DNA of 64,000 bases from Sphingopyxis sp. (GTDB taxonomy: Bacteria > Pseudomonadota > Alphaproteobacteria > Sphingomonadales > Sphingomonadaceae), in contig NZ_JAEULM010000019.1 in assembly GCF_016793825.1 (NCBI RefSeq), positions 124,001-188,000 of the forward strand, written 5' to 3'. The notes below the pieces were generated by a model. It had not been told where the DNA came from and did not search any database. It was given only the letters and a program-made list of their open reading frames with translations. The position numbers were made by a program, and so were the translations under genes. Numbering within the stretch: position 1 is the first letter of the stretch; each line of letters begins with the position of its first letter. This document shows, piece after piece, positions 1 to 9,570 of this stretch.

Positions 1-2
1 CG

Positions 3-281
3 CACAATCGCCTGTCCCGCCTGCTGGCGACGCGGCTCCCCGCAGGCTTCACGATAAGCACGTCGATGCTGCGCCCGTGGTCCAGCGCCAACTTCGTAGG
101 CGCGCGTCACCTTTTCTCCTGTACAGGTGCCGGCCTGAACACCGCCCGGCTATCGGCGCTTCAGTCCTGTCTCTCCGCGATCGAATGGCGACTTCCCGGC
201 CACATCGTTGCCGACCTGACGGTCGAACGGGCGTGCGACGATGGCGAATTTCGGATCGAGATATTGACGGTCGAGGACTGA
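3..281 (+). CDS. Hypothetical protein, C-terminal part (5' end outside window)
   Basis: The frame is open from the window edge to the TGA at 279-281, so only the last 92 or so codons are visible. I recognise no family. The residues look like a small compact domain ending in an acidic stretch (EFRIEILTVED). The next gene is convergent and begins its stop 11 bases further on. An internal ATG at 66 could start a 71-residue protein, but the frame continues open upstream of it, so a partial gene is preferred. Function unknown. Confidence 0.45.
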   Translation, partial: HNRLSRLLATRLPAGFTISTSMLRPWSSANFVGARHLFSCTGAGLNTARLSALQSCLSAIEWRLPGHIVADLTVERACDDGEFRIEILTVED

Positions 282-291
282 CCGTAAGGCG

Positions 292-1122
292 TCAGCCGTT
301 ACCCTGACGGTTCATTCGTTGCAGTGTGCTGAGCGCTGCCTCGAGCGCGAAGTCGATCTCGCCCTCTCCCTCATCGGCGCCATCCTCTTTCGCGGCGTCC
401 TCGGGCGCCGGGATAGCGGGGACGGCAGCCTGCGCAGGACGGCGGCGAACGAGGCCGGCCTCGAAGCGCGCAACCATCGCACCAAGCGAATGGTCGGCCG
501 GATCGGGCATCACCGGTCCCGCCAGTTCGGCAGGTTGCAGCCAGGGCTCGGTGCCAGGTTCGTCGATTTCGACCGGCGCGAGGTCGGCAAGGACCAGTTC
601 GTCGTTGGTGGGCCAGTCAGCGGGATCGACATATATGTCTGGGGTCGCGGAGGGCGTCGTCGGCTTCAACCCCTCGGCCGGCAAATCGCGGCCGGCGCGG
701 ATCGGCGCGCGCGGCAGATCGTCGGGGTGCAGGTCGGCGCGGCGGCGTACGGGGATATCGTCATCGCCGGCGCTGCGACGCTTTCCCCGGCGACCCAGCG
801 AACGCAGGCCCACATCCTCGGGCCGCGTGACGAGCAGCGCTACGAAACCCGCAATCAGCGCGGCGATCGACGCCATGCTCAATGCCAGAATCAGGCGCGC
901 GGCATTGCCCACTGGCGGCAGAAAAAAATCGGAGAGGCGGTCGAGATAGAGGTTCCAGCTGATGCCGGCGATCCATGCCACCGGCATGACCGCGGCGAAG
1001 AGGAAGGTCAGCGCCGCGGCGCCGATCACCGCAGGAATGACGGGGCGCAGCACGTCCCGGACCGCGGTCCAGCGGGCGTTCCCCGAAGCTTCGCTGCCGT
1101 CGTCCATAAATTCCGGATCCAT
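292..1122 (-). CDS. Hypothetical two-pass membrane protein with long acidic tail
   Basis: A 276-residue protein of unknown function. After a short N-terminal tail (MDPEFMDDGSEAS) two hydrophobic segments at about residues 25-55 and 72-96 should cross the inner membrane. The remaining 180 residues are hydrophilic, rich in Pro, Ala, Asp and Glu, and probably disordered. The ATG at 1122 lies four bases after the stop of the upstream glycosyltransferase. An in-frame ATG at 1146 would overlap that gene by 20 bases and is the alternative. Its position directly behind an exopolysaccharide glycosyltransferase suggests co-transcription, but no role can be read from the sequence. Confidence 0.7.
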   Translation of the reverse strand: MDPEFMDDGSEASGNARWTAVRDVLRPVIPAVIGAAALTFLFAAVMPVAWIAGISWNLYLDRLSDFFLPPVGNAARLILALSMASIAALIAGFVALLVTRPEDVGLRSLGRRGKRRSAGDDDIPVRRRADLHPDDLPRAPIRAGRDLPAEGLKPTTPSATPDIYVDPADWPTNDELVLADLAPVEIDEPGTEPWLQPAELAGPVMPDPADHSLGAMVARFEAGLVRRRPAQAAVPAIPAPEDAAKEDGADEGEGEIDFALEAALSTLQRMNRQGNG

Positions 1123-1126
1123 CTCG

Positions 1127-2347
1127 TCAGGCCACCTGGCGCGCATCGTCGCGTAGCAGCCGCTGGTAAACAGGTTCGTAACGTAAAATGTTTGACGACC
1201 AGTTACGATGCTTTTCGACAAACATCCGTGCGGTCGCTCGCCGCTCGTCCCACAGGCCGCGCCCATCGAGCAGGACCTTCAGCGCCGCCGCGATCGCTGC
1301 GGGGTCGTCCGGCGCGAAGAGCGTACCGGTGACGCCATCCTCGATCAGTTCGCGATGCCCGCCGACGTTCGACGCGGCGACCAGCTTGCCCTGCGCCATC
1401 GCTTCCAGCGGCTTCAGCGGCGTGACAAGATCGGTCAGCCGCATCTTCTTGCGCGGATAGGCAAGAATATCGATCAGCGAGTAATAGCGCTCGACCGCCT
1501 CGTGCGGTACCCGCCCGACAAAATGAATATGACCGGCGACGGGCGAAGCCGCTGCCTGCGCCTTCAGCGACGCCTCCATCGGCCCGCCGCCGACGAGCAG
1601 CAGGCGCGCGCCGGGTTCGGCGGCGACGAGCGTCGGCATCGCCGCGATCAGGTCGTCGATGCCCTCATAATCATAGAAGCTGCCGATAAAGCCGATCACG
1701 GCGCCACTGGCGTCGATGCCCAGTTCGCCCGCCAGCGCGTCGTCGCGCGGCAGCGGATCGCCGAACAGGTCCAGATCGACGCCATTCGGCGAGACCGTGA
1801 TTTTTTCTGCCGCAATTCCGCGCGCAATCAGATCGCCGCGCAGTCCTTCGCAGATCACCGCGACGGCGTCGGCCGATCGGACGGCATGGGTTTCGATCCG
1901 GCGCGTCAGGGCATAGCGCGCGCTGCCTTCACGCCCCGTGCCGTTGCCGACCGACGCATCCTCCCAGAACGCCCGAATTTCATAAATGACCGGAATGCCC
2001 AGCCGCTTGCCGACCCGCAGCGCGGCAAGCGCATCGAGGACCGGCGAATGCGCATGCAGCACATCAGGTTTCCACGCTTTCGCAAGCGCTTCGGTTCGCT
2101 TCGCGAGCGCCGCGATCTCACGCCATTCGCGGATCGGCGAGAGCGTCGAGGCAATGCGCGGCGTACGATAGAAGGTCAGCCCGTCGACGGTCTCGACATC
2201 CGGGCCCGGAACCGGATGACGGACGCCGGTCACGCCCGCGACGTCCCAACCCTTCGCCGCCTGCGCCTTCATCAGCGCGCGCGTGCGAAAGGTATAGCCG
2301 CTGTGAGCAGGCAGGCTGTGATCGAGAACGTGAAGGATGCGGGTCAT
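1127..2347 (-). CDS. GT4-family glycosyltransferase, XrtA/PEP-CTERM exopolysaccharide type
   Basis: A 406-residue GT-B fold enzyme that should transfer a sugar from a nucleotide donor during exopolysaccharide assembly at the cytoplasmic face. The N-terminal half opens with MTRILHVLDHSLPAHSGYTF, typical of the glycosyltransferases that accompany XrtA exosortase loci. The C-terminal half carries SPNGVDLDLF and the donor-binding E-x7-E region (KPLEAMAQGK followed by NVGGHREL). The frame is open a further 108 codons upstream, but that part is low complexity and runs opposite another ORF, so the ATG at 2347 is chosen. It is divergent from the putative O-glycosylation ligase at 2613, a pairing typical of such loci. 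Confidence 0.85.
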   Translation of the reverse strand: MTRILHVLDHSLPAHSGYTFRTRALMKAQAAKGWDVAGVTGVRHPVPGPDVETVDGLTFYRTPRIASTLSPIREWREIAALAKRTEALAKAWKPDVLHAHSPVLDALAALRVGKRLGIPVIYEIRAFWEDASVGNGTGREGSARYALTRRIETHAVRSADAVAVICEGLRGDLIARGIAAEKITVSPNGVDLDLFGDPLPRDDALAGELGIDASGAVIGFIGSFYDYEGIDDLIAAMPTLVAAEPGARLLLVGGGPMEASLKAQAAASPVAGHIHFVGRVPHEAVERYYSLIDILAYPRKKMRLTDLVTPLKPLEAMAQGKLVAASNVGGHRELIEDGVTGTLFAPDDPAAIAAALKVLLDGRGLWDERRATARMFVEKHRNWSSNILRYEPVYQRLLRDDARQVA

Positions 2348-2455
2348 TTGGCCAGTGCTTTGACATATAAGCCTTAACGCGGCGTCAACCTCGCGCGCGT
2401 AGGGCTGCGATATCGGGCCCTTGGGCCATAAGGGGTTTTCAGGCAAAACATATCG

Positions 2456-2620
2456 ATGGTCGACAATTTTTCCATTGCCTTGACCCATATCCTGATGGCG
2501 ATCGCGCTCTGGCGCCTGCTCTATCGCGACGATCTCGATCACGAGGTGAGCCCGCGCATGCTGTGGCAGCAGCGTCGCGACGCCGAAGCCGCGGCAACGG
2601 ACGCCTCGTCCGATGCGTGA
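2456..2620 (+). CDS. Small 54-residue protein coupled to the O-glycosylation ligase
   Basis: A short ORF of 54 codons (MVDNFSIALTHILMAIALWR...) lies in the divergent gap and overlaps the ligase start by eight bases (ATGCGTGA at 2613-2620), the arrangement expected for translational coupling. The N-terminal 25 residues are moderately hydrophobic and could form a membrane helix. The rest is charged, with a QQRRDAEAAA stretch. No family is recognised. The overlap and sense orientation are the evidence that it is real; the ribosome binding site is weak. Confidence 0.55.
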   Translation: MVDNFSIALTHILMAIALWRLLYRDDLDHEVSPRMLWQQRRDAEAAATDASSDA

Positions 2621-4004
2621 CCTTGCCTTCGTCGCCTTTCTCTTCGCCTTCATCGGTGTCGGGTTTCGCAAGCCGTTCCTGTTCGTGCTCTGCTTTTGCT
2701 ACATCGACATCGTCGCGCCGCAGCGCCTCAGCTATTTCCTGATCAACTCGATCCCGATCTCGCTGATCGTCTTCGGTCTCGCGATCGGCGGATGGCTGAT
2801 CGCCGACGACAAGCGCGATACGCGCTGGTCGGGGCGACAATTGCTCCTGATCGCACTCCTCCTCTACTGCTGGATGACGACGATCAACGCCGACTTTCCG
2901 GTCGAGGCGGCGGACAAGTGGAGCTGGGTGTGGAAAGCGCTCGTCTGGGCGATTTTCCTGCCGCTTACCTTGCGGACCAAGCTGCGCATCGAATCGCTGG
3001 TCCTGATCATGCTGCTGTCCGCCGCGGCCATCGCGATCGCGGGCGGAATCAAGACGGCGGGCGGCGGCGGCGGCTATGGTCAGCTCCAGCTCCTGCTCAA
3101 CGAAAATTATGGCCTTTACGAAGGTTCGATCATGTCGGCGGTCGGCATCTCGATCATCCCGCTGATCCTCTGGTATCGGCGGCACGGCACGATATTTCCG
3201 CCCGACTGGCGCGTGTCGATCTTCTGCTTTGCGCTGATTTTCGCCTGCGCGCTGCTGCCGATCGGGACGCAGGCCCGCACGGGGCTGGTCTGCCTCGTCG
3301 TGCTTGCGGTGCTGTCGCTGCGCGCGGTCAAGCACCGCTTTCTCTACATTGCCGGGGCGGCGCTGCTGACCGTCGCGACCATTCCGTTCCTGCCCCAAAG
3401 CTTCACCGCGCGCATGGAGACGATCCGTGACCATAAGTCGGACCAGTCGGCCTCGACGCGCGTCGCGGTGTGGGCGTGGACATGGGAGTATGCAAAGGAG
3501 CATCCGTTCGGCGGTGGCTTCGAGGCCTATATCCAGAACCATGTCCGCGTCGAAAAGGCAGGCGGGACAACCTACGACCCCGACAAGCCGCAGGAATCCG
3601 AGGCGACCGTCTATGAAGAGCATTCGCGCGCCTATCATTCGAGCTATTTCGAGATGCTCGGCGAACAGGGCTATCCGGGGCTTGCGCTCTGGCTGCTGCT
3701 GCACGGCGCCAGCCTCGTTCAGATGGAGCGGCTGCGACGACGGTATCTGAAGACGCGCCGCGCCGAGGAGCAATGGATCGCGCCCCTCGCGACCGCGCTC
3801 CAGCACGGGCACGTCACCTATATGATCGGTTCGCTGTTCGTCGGAATCGCCTTCCAGCCGTTCATCTACATGATGCTGGCCCTCGAAATGGGCCTGTCGA
3901 CCTATGTCCGCCGCCGCGAGCAGGAGGCGGGATGGCGGCCGCTGACCGCGCGGCCGGCACAGGTCCCCGCGCGCCACAACGTTCCGCACGCCCCGTCCGC
4001 CTGA
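2613..4004 (+). CDS. Putative O-glycosylation ligase, exosortase A-associated (Wzy/WaaL-like)
   Basis: A 463-residue polytopic membrane protein with about ten hydrophobic segments, matching the family TIGR03097 of putative O-glycosylation ligases found in XrtA/PEP-CTERM loci. Family features visible are the N-terminal MRDLAFVAFLFAFIGVGFRK, the IDIVAPQRLSY segment, a large periplasmic loop (about residues 290-355) with HSSYFEMLGEQGYPGL, and GTQARTGL in the middle of the membrane region. Members are thought to join glycan chains to acceptors at the periplasmic side. It is read through an eight-base overlap from the small gene before it and ends shortly before a strong hairpin. Confidence 0.88.
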   Translation: MRDLAFVAFLFAFIGVGFRKPFLFVLCFCYIDIVAPQRLSYFLINSIPISLIVFGLAIGGWLIADDKRDTRWSGRQLLLIALLLYCWMTTINADFPVEAADKWSWVWKALVWAIFLPLTLRTKLRIESLVLIMLLSAAAIAIAGGIKTAGGGGGYGQLQLLLNENYGLYEGSIMSAVGISIIPLILWYRRHGTIFPPDWRVSIFCFALIFACALLPIGTQARTGLVCLVVLAVLSLRAVKHRFLYIAGAALLTVATIPFLPQSFTARMETIRDHKSDQSASTRVAVWAWTWEYAKEHPFGGGFEAYIQNHVRVEKAGGTTYDPDKPQESEATVYEEHSRAYHSSYFEMLGEQGYPGLALWLLLHGASLVQMERLRRRYLKTRRAEEQWIAPLATALQHGHVTYMIGSLFVGIAFQPFIYMMLALEMGLSTYVRRREQEAGWRPLTARPAQVPARHNVPHAPSA

Positions 4005-4016
4005 ACCGGCGCTCAT

Positions 4017-4041
4017 CCGCCCGCCATGGGATGGCGGGCGG
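4017..4041 (+). terminator. Perfect hairpin after the ligase gene
   Basis: CCGCCCGCCAT and ATGGCGGGCGG form an 11-bp perfect stem around a GGG loop, 12 bases after the ligase stop. There is no U-run after it, so it may stabilise or end the transcript with help from Rho rather than act as a classical intrinsic terminator. Confidence 0.6.
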
Positions 4042-4158
4042 AACCATCAGGCGCTCGATGCGCTGATGGCGCATGTCCTGTCTCCACCCAGCCATCTTAT
4101 ACCGCCCACCCACCGTCGCGGCCTTGCTCCGTTCCGCGTGATCCGCCAAAAGACCGCC

Positions 4159-5367
4159 GTGACCTTCTTTCTTTCCGCCACGTCGCACGCCGCTGCGGCC
4201 GCCACTCCCGCCAAGACCGCGGCGGCGGCAGGCAACCCTCTCGCCGACGCCCAGCATTATTGGGACGTCAGCGCAGCGTGGGTGAACAGCCACTGGCTCC
4301 AGATCGGCATCGCCATTGGCGCGGGCCTCCTCATCTATTTTCTACTGTCGATGATCCGGACCTTCGCGCTGAAACATGCGCAATCGGCCGCGGGTGACCT
4401 GACGCTGACGCACATTGCCGGACGGGTGATCCACAAGACCAAGTCGATCGTGATCGCGATCATCGCGATCCGGATGGTGGCCGGCTATGCGCAGCCCCCC
4501 GCCGCGATCATGCAGATCATCCAGTTCGTCTTCACGATCGCGGTGGTGCTGCAGGTCGCGATCTGGGGGCGCGAGATCATCCTCGGCCTGATCCAGCGCC
4601 GGGCGGCGGAAGGCCACAACGAAACGCTGAGCAACGCGATGGGGATCATCCGGTTGCTGATCAGCGTCGCTCTGTTCGCGATCGCGACCATCGTCATCCT
4701 CGACAATATGGGAGTCAACGTCACCGGCCTGATTGCCGGTCTGGGTATCGGCGGTATTGCGATCGGCCTCGCCGCACAGGGCATTTTCTCCGACCTGTTC
4801 GCATCGCTGTCGATCATTTTCGACCGACCCTTTCGCGTCGGCGAGACGATCAAATATGACACGAGCACCGCGACCGTCGAACGCATCGGCCTGAAGAGCA
4901 CGCGGCTACGGTCGCTGGGCGGCGAATTGCTGGTGATTTCGAACACCAACCTGCTGAGCAAGGAGATCACGAACTTCGCGCATCTCCACCGCCGTCGGAT
5001 TACTTTCAAGATCGGCGTCATCTACCAGACGACGCCGACGATGCTCCGCGACCTGCCCGCGCTGCTGGAGGAACAGGTTGTCGCTGCGGGCCATGAATTC
5101 ATCCGGTCGAGCTTCCTGACGTTCGGACCGTCCAGCCTCGATTTCGAGCTGATCTTCGACGTGTTCAGCGACCAGTTCGACGTCGTCGCTGCCGCGCGCA
5201 CCGATGTCGGCATCCGCCTGTTCGATGCCATGACGCGCGCCGGATACGGCTTTGCCTACCCCACCCAGACCAGCTTTACCGCAGCGCCCGACGGCACGAT
5301 GATCATGCCCTATCCCGAGTCCCCGAAGCCCCGGGCAGCCGCGGCCAAAGCCCCCAGGCCCGACTGA
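4159..5367 (+). CDS. MscS-family mechanosensitive ion channel
   Basis: An inner-membrane channel that opens under membrane tension to release osmolytes. About four transmembrane segments fill the first 220 residues. The pore-lining helix is seen as GLGIGGIAIGLAAQGIFSDL, followed by the beta domain (FDRPFRVGETI) and a soluble C-terminal domain with GVIYQTTPTML. Start choice is uncertain: the GTG at 4159 gives MTFFLSATSHAAAA and 402 residues; an ATG at 4066 would add 31 Pro/Arg-rich residues that look unlike a signal. It stands alone between the exopolysaccharide genes and the MaoC operon. Confidence 0.88.
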   Translation: MTFFLSATSHAAAAATPAKTAAAAGNPLADAQHYWDVSAAWVNSHWLQIGIAIGAGLLIYFLLSMIRTFALKHAQSAAGDLTLTHIAGRVIHKTKSIVIAIIAIRMVAGYAQPPAAIMQIIQFVFTIAVVLQVAIWGREIILGLIQRRAAEGHNETLSNAMGIIRLLISVALFAIATIVILDNMGVNVTGLIAGLGIGGIAIGLAAQGIFSDLFASLSIIFDRPFRVGETIKYDTSTATVERIGLKSTRLRSLGGELLVISNTNLLSKEITNFAHLHRRRITFKIGVIYQTTPTMLRDLPALLEEQVVAAGHEFIRSSFLTFGPSSLDFELIFDVFSDQFDVVAAARTDVGIRLFDAMTRAGYGFAYPTQTSFTAAPDGTMIMPYPESPKPRAAAAKAPRPD

Positions 5368-5461
5368 CGCTACGGCGCCGTGGCGCGACCGCTAGGGCCT
5401 TGTGCAATGCGGCAAGACAGGCCTAAAACGCGCGCCGAACCAACGATACAGGGGATGAGAT

Positions 5462-5920
5462 ATGGCCGGAATCACGCCACAGGAGCTGCAGACCCGGGTC
5501 GGTCAGCATCTCGGCACGTCCGAATGGGTGCTTGTCGATCAGGATATGATCAACAAGTTTGCCGATGCGACGGGCGATCACCAGTTCATCCACATCGACG
5601 AGGAAAAGGCGAAGCTGACGCCATTCGGCGGGACGATCGCGCACGGATTTCTGACGCTGTCGCTGATGCCCATGCTCGGCGCGAGCACCGACGGGCCGAA
5701 GGTCGCGGGCGTCAAGATGGGCGTCAACTACGGCTGCAACAAGGTCCGTTTCCTCGCTCCGGTACGCTCGGGCAAGCGCGTGCGCAGCCATGTGAAGCTG
5801 CTCGAACTTGAAGAAAAGCGCCCCGGCCAGTGGCAACAGACCAACGAAGTGACCGTCGAGATCGAAGGCGAGGAAAAGCCCGCCCTGATCGCCGAATGGA
5901 TCAGCCAGTTCTTCGTCTAA
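5462..5920 (+). CDS. MaoC-like (R)-specific enoyl-CoA hydratase
   Basis: A 152-residue hot-dog fold protein that should hydrate trans-2-enoyl-CoA to 3-hydroxyacyl-CoA. The hydratase 2 motif is clear: the segment FADATGDHQFIHIDEEKA holds the catalytic Asp and His, and GTIAHGFLTLSL follows. Length fits the stand-alone family. AGGGGATGAG lies just before the ATG. It is followed after 53 bases by a thiolase on the same strand, so the two probably serve the same acyl-CoA pathway, either beta-oxidation or supply of polyhydroxyalkanoate monomers; a PHB depolymerase gene lies 7 kb away. Confidence 0.9.
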   Translation: MAGITPQELQTRVGQHLGTSEWVLVDQDMINKFADATGDHQFIHIDEEKAKLTPFGGTIAHGFLTLSLMPMLGASTDGPKVAGVKMGVNYGCNKVRFLAPVRSGKRVRSHVKLLELEEKRPGQWQQTNEVTVEIEGEEKPALIAEWISQFFV

Positions 5921-5973
5921 CCGGCCACCTCCCCGGCAAAGGCCCGAGCCTAACTGTATAAAGGAACATCATC

Positions 5974-7155
<1,182 letters not shown>

Positions 7156-7170
7156 TTTGCAGCCCCTGAA

Positions 7171-7755
7171 ATGAGACTCCATGCTCCGCGTATCGAGCCG
7201 GTCGATTTGGACCGGCTCGATGCCGACCAGCGCGCCGCTCTTGCCCCCTTCCTCGATACCGGTGGCGGCAAGGTCGGCGGCGGGCGGGTGCTCAACATCT
7301 TCCGTACGCTCGCGCACGCGCCGAACGCCCTCACCGCCTTCCTCGGCTGGGGCAGCTATATCCTCTCGCGGCGCAACGCGCTGTCGGAGCGCGACCGCGA
7401 ACTCGTCATCCTGCGTACCGGCTATAATTGCCGGTCGGGCTATGAGTGGACGCAGCACAAGCGGATCGGGCTGGACAGCGGGCTTTCCGAAAACGACGTC
7501 GAACGGATCAAGGCCGGTCCCGATGCAGCGGGCTGGACCGATATCGATCGCGCGATGCTGCGTGCCACCGACGAACTGACCGCCGACCATTTCGTCACCG
7601 ACGCGACATGGGCGGCGCTTGCACCGCTTGGCGACAAGGGTCGCATGGACCTCGTCATGACCGTCGGCCAGTACACGCAGGTATCGATGATGCTGAACAG
7701 CTTCGGCATCCAGGTCGAAGATGGCTGGGACGTCGACCCCGACCTTCGCGGTTGA
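7171..7755 (+). CDS. Carboxymuconolactone decarboxylase family protein
   Basis: A 194-residue protein of the AhpD/CMD fold. The region LSERDRELVILRTGYNCRSGYEWTQHKRIG is split here into its recognisable parts: the EREL helix, RTGYNCRSGYEW and QHKRIG. The thiol pair C-x-x-C of AhpD peroxidases is not present; only a single Cys is seen, so a peroxidase reaction is unlikely and the enzyme is probably a lactone or dehalogenase-type CMD protein of unknown substrate. It is closely spaced after the thiolase and 17 bases before the next gene. Confidence 0.85.
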   Translation: MRLHAPRIEPVDLDRLDADQRAALAPFLDTGGGKVGGGRVLNIFRTLAHAPNALTAFLGWGSYILSRRNALSERDRELVILRTGYNCRSGYEWTQHKRIGLDSGLSENDVERIKAGPDAAGWTDIDRAMLRATDELTADHFVTDATWAALAPLGDKGRMDLVMTVGQYTQVSMMLNSFGIQVEDGWDVDPDLRG

Positions 7756-7772
7756 AAACAAGGAGAAAGAGA

Positions 7773-8063
7773 ATGAGCGCCATCGGAGTGATCGCCACGC
7801 TGCGCGTGCAGTCAGGCAAGGAGGCGGATTTCGAGGCGGCCTTCGCCGAACTCGCCGCGGCGGTGAATGCCGACGAACCCGGCAACAGCTATTATCGCCT
7901 GTTCCGCACCGACGAGCGCGGCACCTACAAGGTGCTCGAATGCTATGACAATCCGGCAGCGGTCGAGGCGCATCGCGCCTCAAGCCATTTCCGCGAGATC
8001 GGCGCCCGCTTCGGCCCCTGGCTTACCGGCGCGCCCGACATCGAACGCCTCGCCGGGGTGTGA
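7773..8063 (+). CDS. Antibiotic biosynthesis monooxygenase (ABM) domain protein
   Basis: A 96-residue dimeric ferredoxin-like protein of the YgiN/ABM type, often a quinol or small-aromatic monooxygenase without cofactor. Seen are the N-terminal strand IGVIATLRVQSGKEADFEAAF, the central NSYYRLFRTDERGTYKVLECY and the C-terminal HRASSHFREIG with its His. AGGAGAAAGAGA directly before the ATG at 7773 is a good ribosome binding site. It is the last gene of the MaoC-thiolase-CMD run. The substrate cannot be inferred. Confidence 0.85.
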   Translation: MSAIGVIATLRVQSGKEADFEAAFAELAAAVNADEPGNSYYRLFRTDERGTYKVLECYDNPAAVEAHRASSHFREIGARFGPWLTGAPDIERLAGV

Positions 8064-8074
8064 TCCTGCGCCGC

Positions 8075-8554
8075 CTAGCGGACGCGGTTGAACAGGTTCG
8101 TGCGCATGCCCGGTTTCCCTCCGGTGGTGAAGAAGACGACCGTCTCGGTCATCGTCTTGCCGTCGGCGGATACCGTATAGGTGCGCATCGAACCTGGAAC
8201 GCCGCCCAAAGACAGTGCGGTCACCATCACGCCGGGTTCGGGGATGCGCGTTGCGACCGTGTCGGCCTCCAGATTGCCCTCGACCGATACCGGTTTGCCG
8301 TCGGGAATATAAGTCGAGGTTGCCTGTACAGCCCTCCCGTCGGGAAGCACCACCTCGACATGGGTGCGCCATTGGCCGCCGCCCGCATCGCTATAGGTGA
8401 TTGTGACGCTCTTCGGCCGCGCTGCGGGCGGGATCGGAAGCCGGTCGATATCCGCCGCCCATGTGCCGAGCAGCGGAGAAGTTGACGACGGCTCGGCAAG
8501 TGCGGGCGTGGCGTACAGGGCAGCCGCAGCGAACAACGGGTAGAGCGCTTTCAT
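8075..8554 (-). CDS. Exported protein of unknown function
   Basis: A 159-residue protein with a typical Sec signal peptide (MKALYPLFAAAALYATPALAEP, cleavage about residue 21). The mature part starts LLGTWAADIDRLP and continues as alternating beta strands (SVTITYSDAGGGQWRTHVEV, KTMTETVVFFTT), resembling a small lipocalin-like or heme-binding-like barrel, but no family can be named. It is convergent with the ABM gene, with only 11 bases between them. Confidence 0.75.
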   Translation of the reverse strand: MKALYPLFAAAALYATPALAEPSSTSPLLGTWAADIDRLPIPPAARPKSVTITYSDAGGGQWRTHVEVVLPDGRAVQATSTYIPDGKPVSVEGNLEADTVATRIPEPGVMVTALSLGGVPGSMRTYTVSADGKTMTETVVFFTTGGKPGMRTNLFNRVR

Positions 8555-8619
8555 TCAACCTCTCCAGATAGTTATCCTTTCGTGATATTAGATATCATAG
8601 GCGGCCAAGACAAGCAGCA

Positions 8620-9090
8620 TCAATCCCGTTCGACGATCTCGCCCGCCCGGTCGCCAAGCAGATAACGCGGTCCGGCCCCGCGCTGCGACGCCTTGTCCGC
8701 GCGATTGTAGAGCGCGCATTTCTTGAGGCTGAGGCAACCGCAACCGATGCAACCGTCAAGCAGGTCGCGCGTCCGCTCAAGAGCTGCGATGCGCGTATCG
8801 ATTCGCGCGCGCAGCGCGGTGCTGATCCGGGCCCAGTCGGCCGCATTGGGGTTGCGCCCCGCCGGAAGCCTCGCCAGTTCCGCCGCTATGTCGTCAAGGC
8901 TCAACCCCATTTGCTGGGCGATCAGGATGAACGAGACGCGGCGGATATCGGCGCGCAGGAAGCGCCGCTGCCCGCCCCCGGTGCGCAGCGCGGCGAGCAG
9001 ACCCTTGGCCTCGTAAAAACGGATCGCCGACACCGCAACGCCGGTGCGCGCCGCAAGCTCGCCGATCGCAATCAGGTCGGTGCGATGCAT
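8620..9090 (-). CDS. soxR: SoxR-type redox-sensing MerR regulator
   Basis: A 156-residue MerR-family activator. Residues 8-75 form the winged helix (IGELAARTGVAVSAIRFYE). A coiled dimerisation helix leads to the [2Fe-2S] cluster motif CIGCGCLSLKKC with Cys at 114, 117, 119 and 125, which defines SoxR. In non-enteric bacteria SoxR senses redox-active compounds and turns on a few nearby genes. The divergent VOC gene at 9181 is a plausible target; the gap contains AACCTGAGTTGAGC, which resembles a SoxR dyad only weakly. ATG 9090 is preferred over the upstream start at 9159 because it matches the family N terminus. Confidence 0.9.
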   Translation of the reverse strand: MHRTDLIAIGELAARTGVAVSAIRFYEAKGLLAALRTGGGQRRFLRADIRRVSFILIAQQMGLSLDDIAAELARLPAGRNPNAADWARISTALRARIDTRIAALERTRDLLDGCIGCGCLSLKKCALYNRADKASQRGAGPRYLLGDRAGEIVERD

Positions 9091-9180
9091 CGGCCGCGCC
9101 CTCCTTCGCTTTTCGCTTGATCTAAACCTGAGTTGAGCTTTCACAAGATGGTGCGTCAACCCCGATCAGGAGTTTCCAAC

Positions 9181-9567
9181 GTGACGCACCCGTTTATCGA
9201 ACATGTGAATCTGACGGTCAGCGACCCCGACCGGACCGCCGCGATTCTCTCGGCAATCTTCGGCTGGCACGAACGCTGGCGCGGCCCGGCGCAGGGCGGT
9301 GGCCGCACGATTCATCTTGGCAGCGATGTCGCCTATGTCGCGCTCTACACGGGCCCCGACGGCACGCACGCCGATGCCCGTTATGCCAAGGGCGAACCGC
9401 TCAACCATGTCGGGGTACAGGTCGACGATCTCGATGCGGTCGAACTGCGGGTAAAGGCGGCAGGCCTCACGCCATTCAGCCAAAGCGACTATGCGCGCGG
9501 CCGGCGTTTCTATTTCCTCGATCCGGACGGCATCGAATATGAAGTGGTGAGCTATGCCCCCGCCTGA
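9181..9567 (+). CDS. VOC (glyoxalase/bleomycin-resistance) family protein
   Basis: A 128-residue vicinal-oxygen-chelate protein. It begins VTHPFIEHVNLTVSDPDRTA (metal-ligand His in HVNLTV) and ends with RRFYFLDPDGIEYEVVSY, with the second His in LNHVGVQVDD. Such proteins are metal-dependent lyases, dioxygenases or drug-binding proteins; the substrate is not evident. The GTG at 9181 is chosen because CAGGAG (9167-9172) sits eight bases upstream; the ATG at 9148 or earlier lacks a site. It is divergent from soxR and convergent with the MarR gene, three bases apart. Confidence 0.85.
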   Translation: MTHPFIEHVNLTVSDPDRTAAILSAIFGWHERWRGPAQGGGRTIHLGSDVAYVALYTGPDGTHADARYAKGEPLNHVGVQVDDLDAVELRVKAAGLTPFSQSDYARGRRFYFLDPDGIEYEVVSYAPA

Positions 9568-9570
9568 TCG

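Noticed and set aside
42..300. A second overlapping ORF at 77-307
   Set aside because: It is an alternative frame of the partial gene, with Arg/Pro-rich content and no start signal.
2439..4016. A 525-codon minus-strand frame opposite the O-glycosylation ligase
   Set aside because: Composition is rich in Arg, Asp and Gln with no family; the plus frame has a full membrane-protein pattern.
9095..9160. A SoxR operator in the soxR-VOC gap
   Set aside because: AACCTGAGTTGAGC shows only weak dyad symmetry and does not match the CCTCAAG-N4-CTTGAGG form; mentioned under soxR but not listed.
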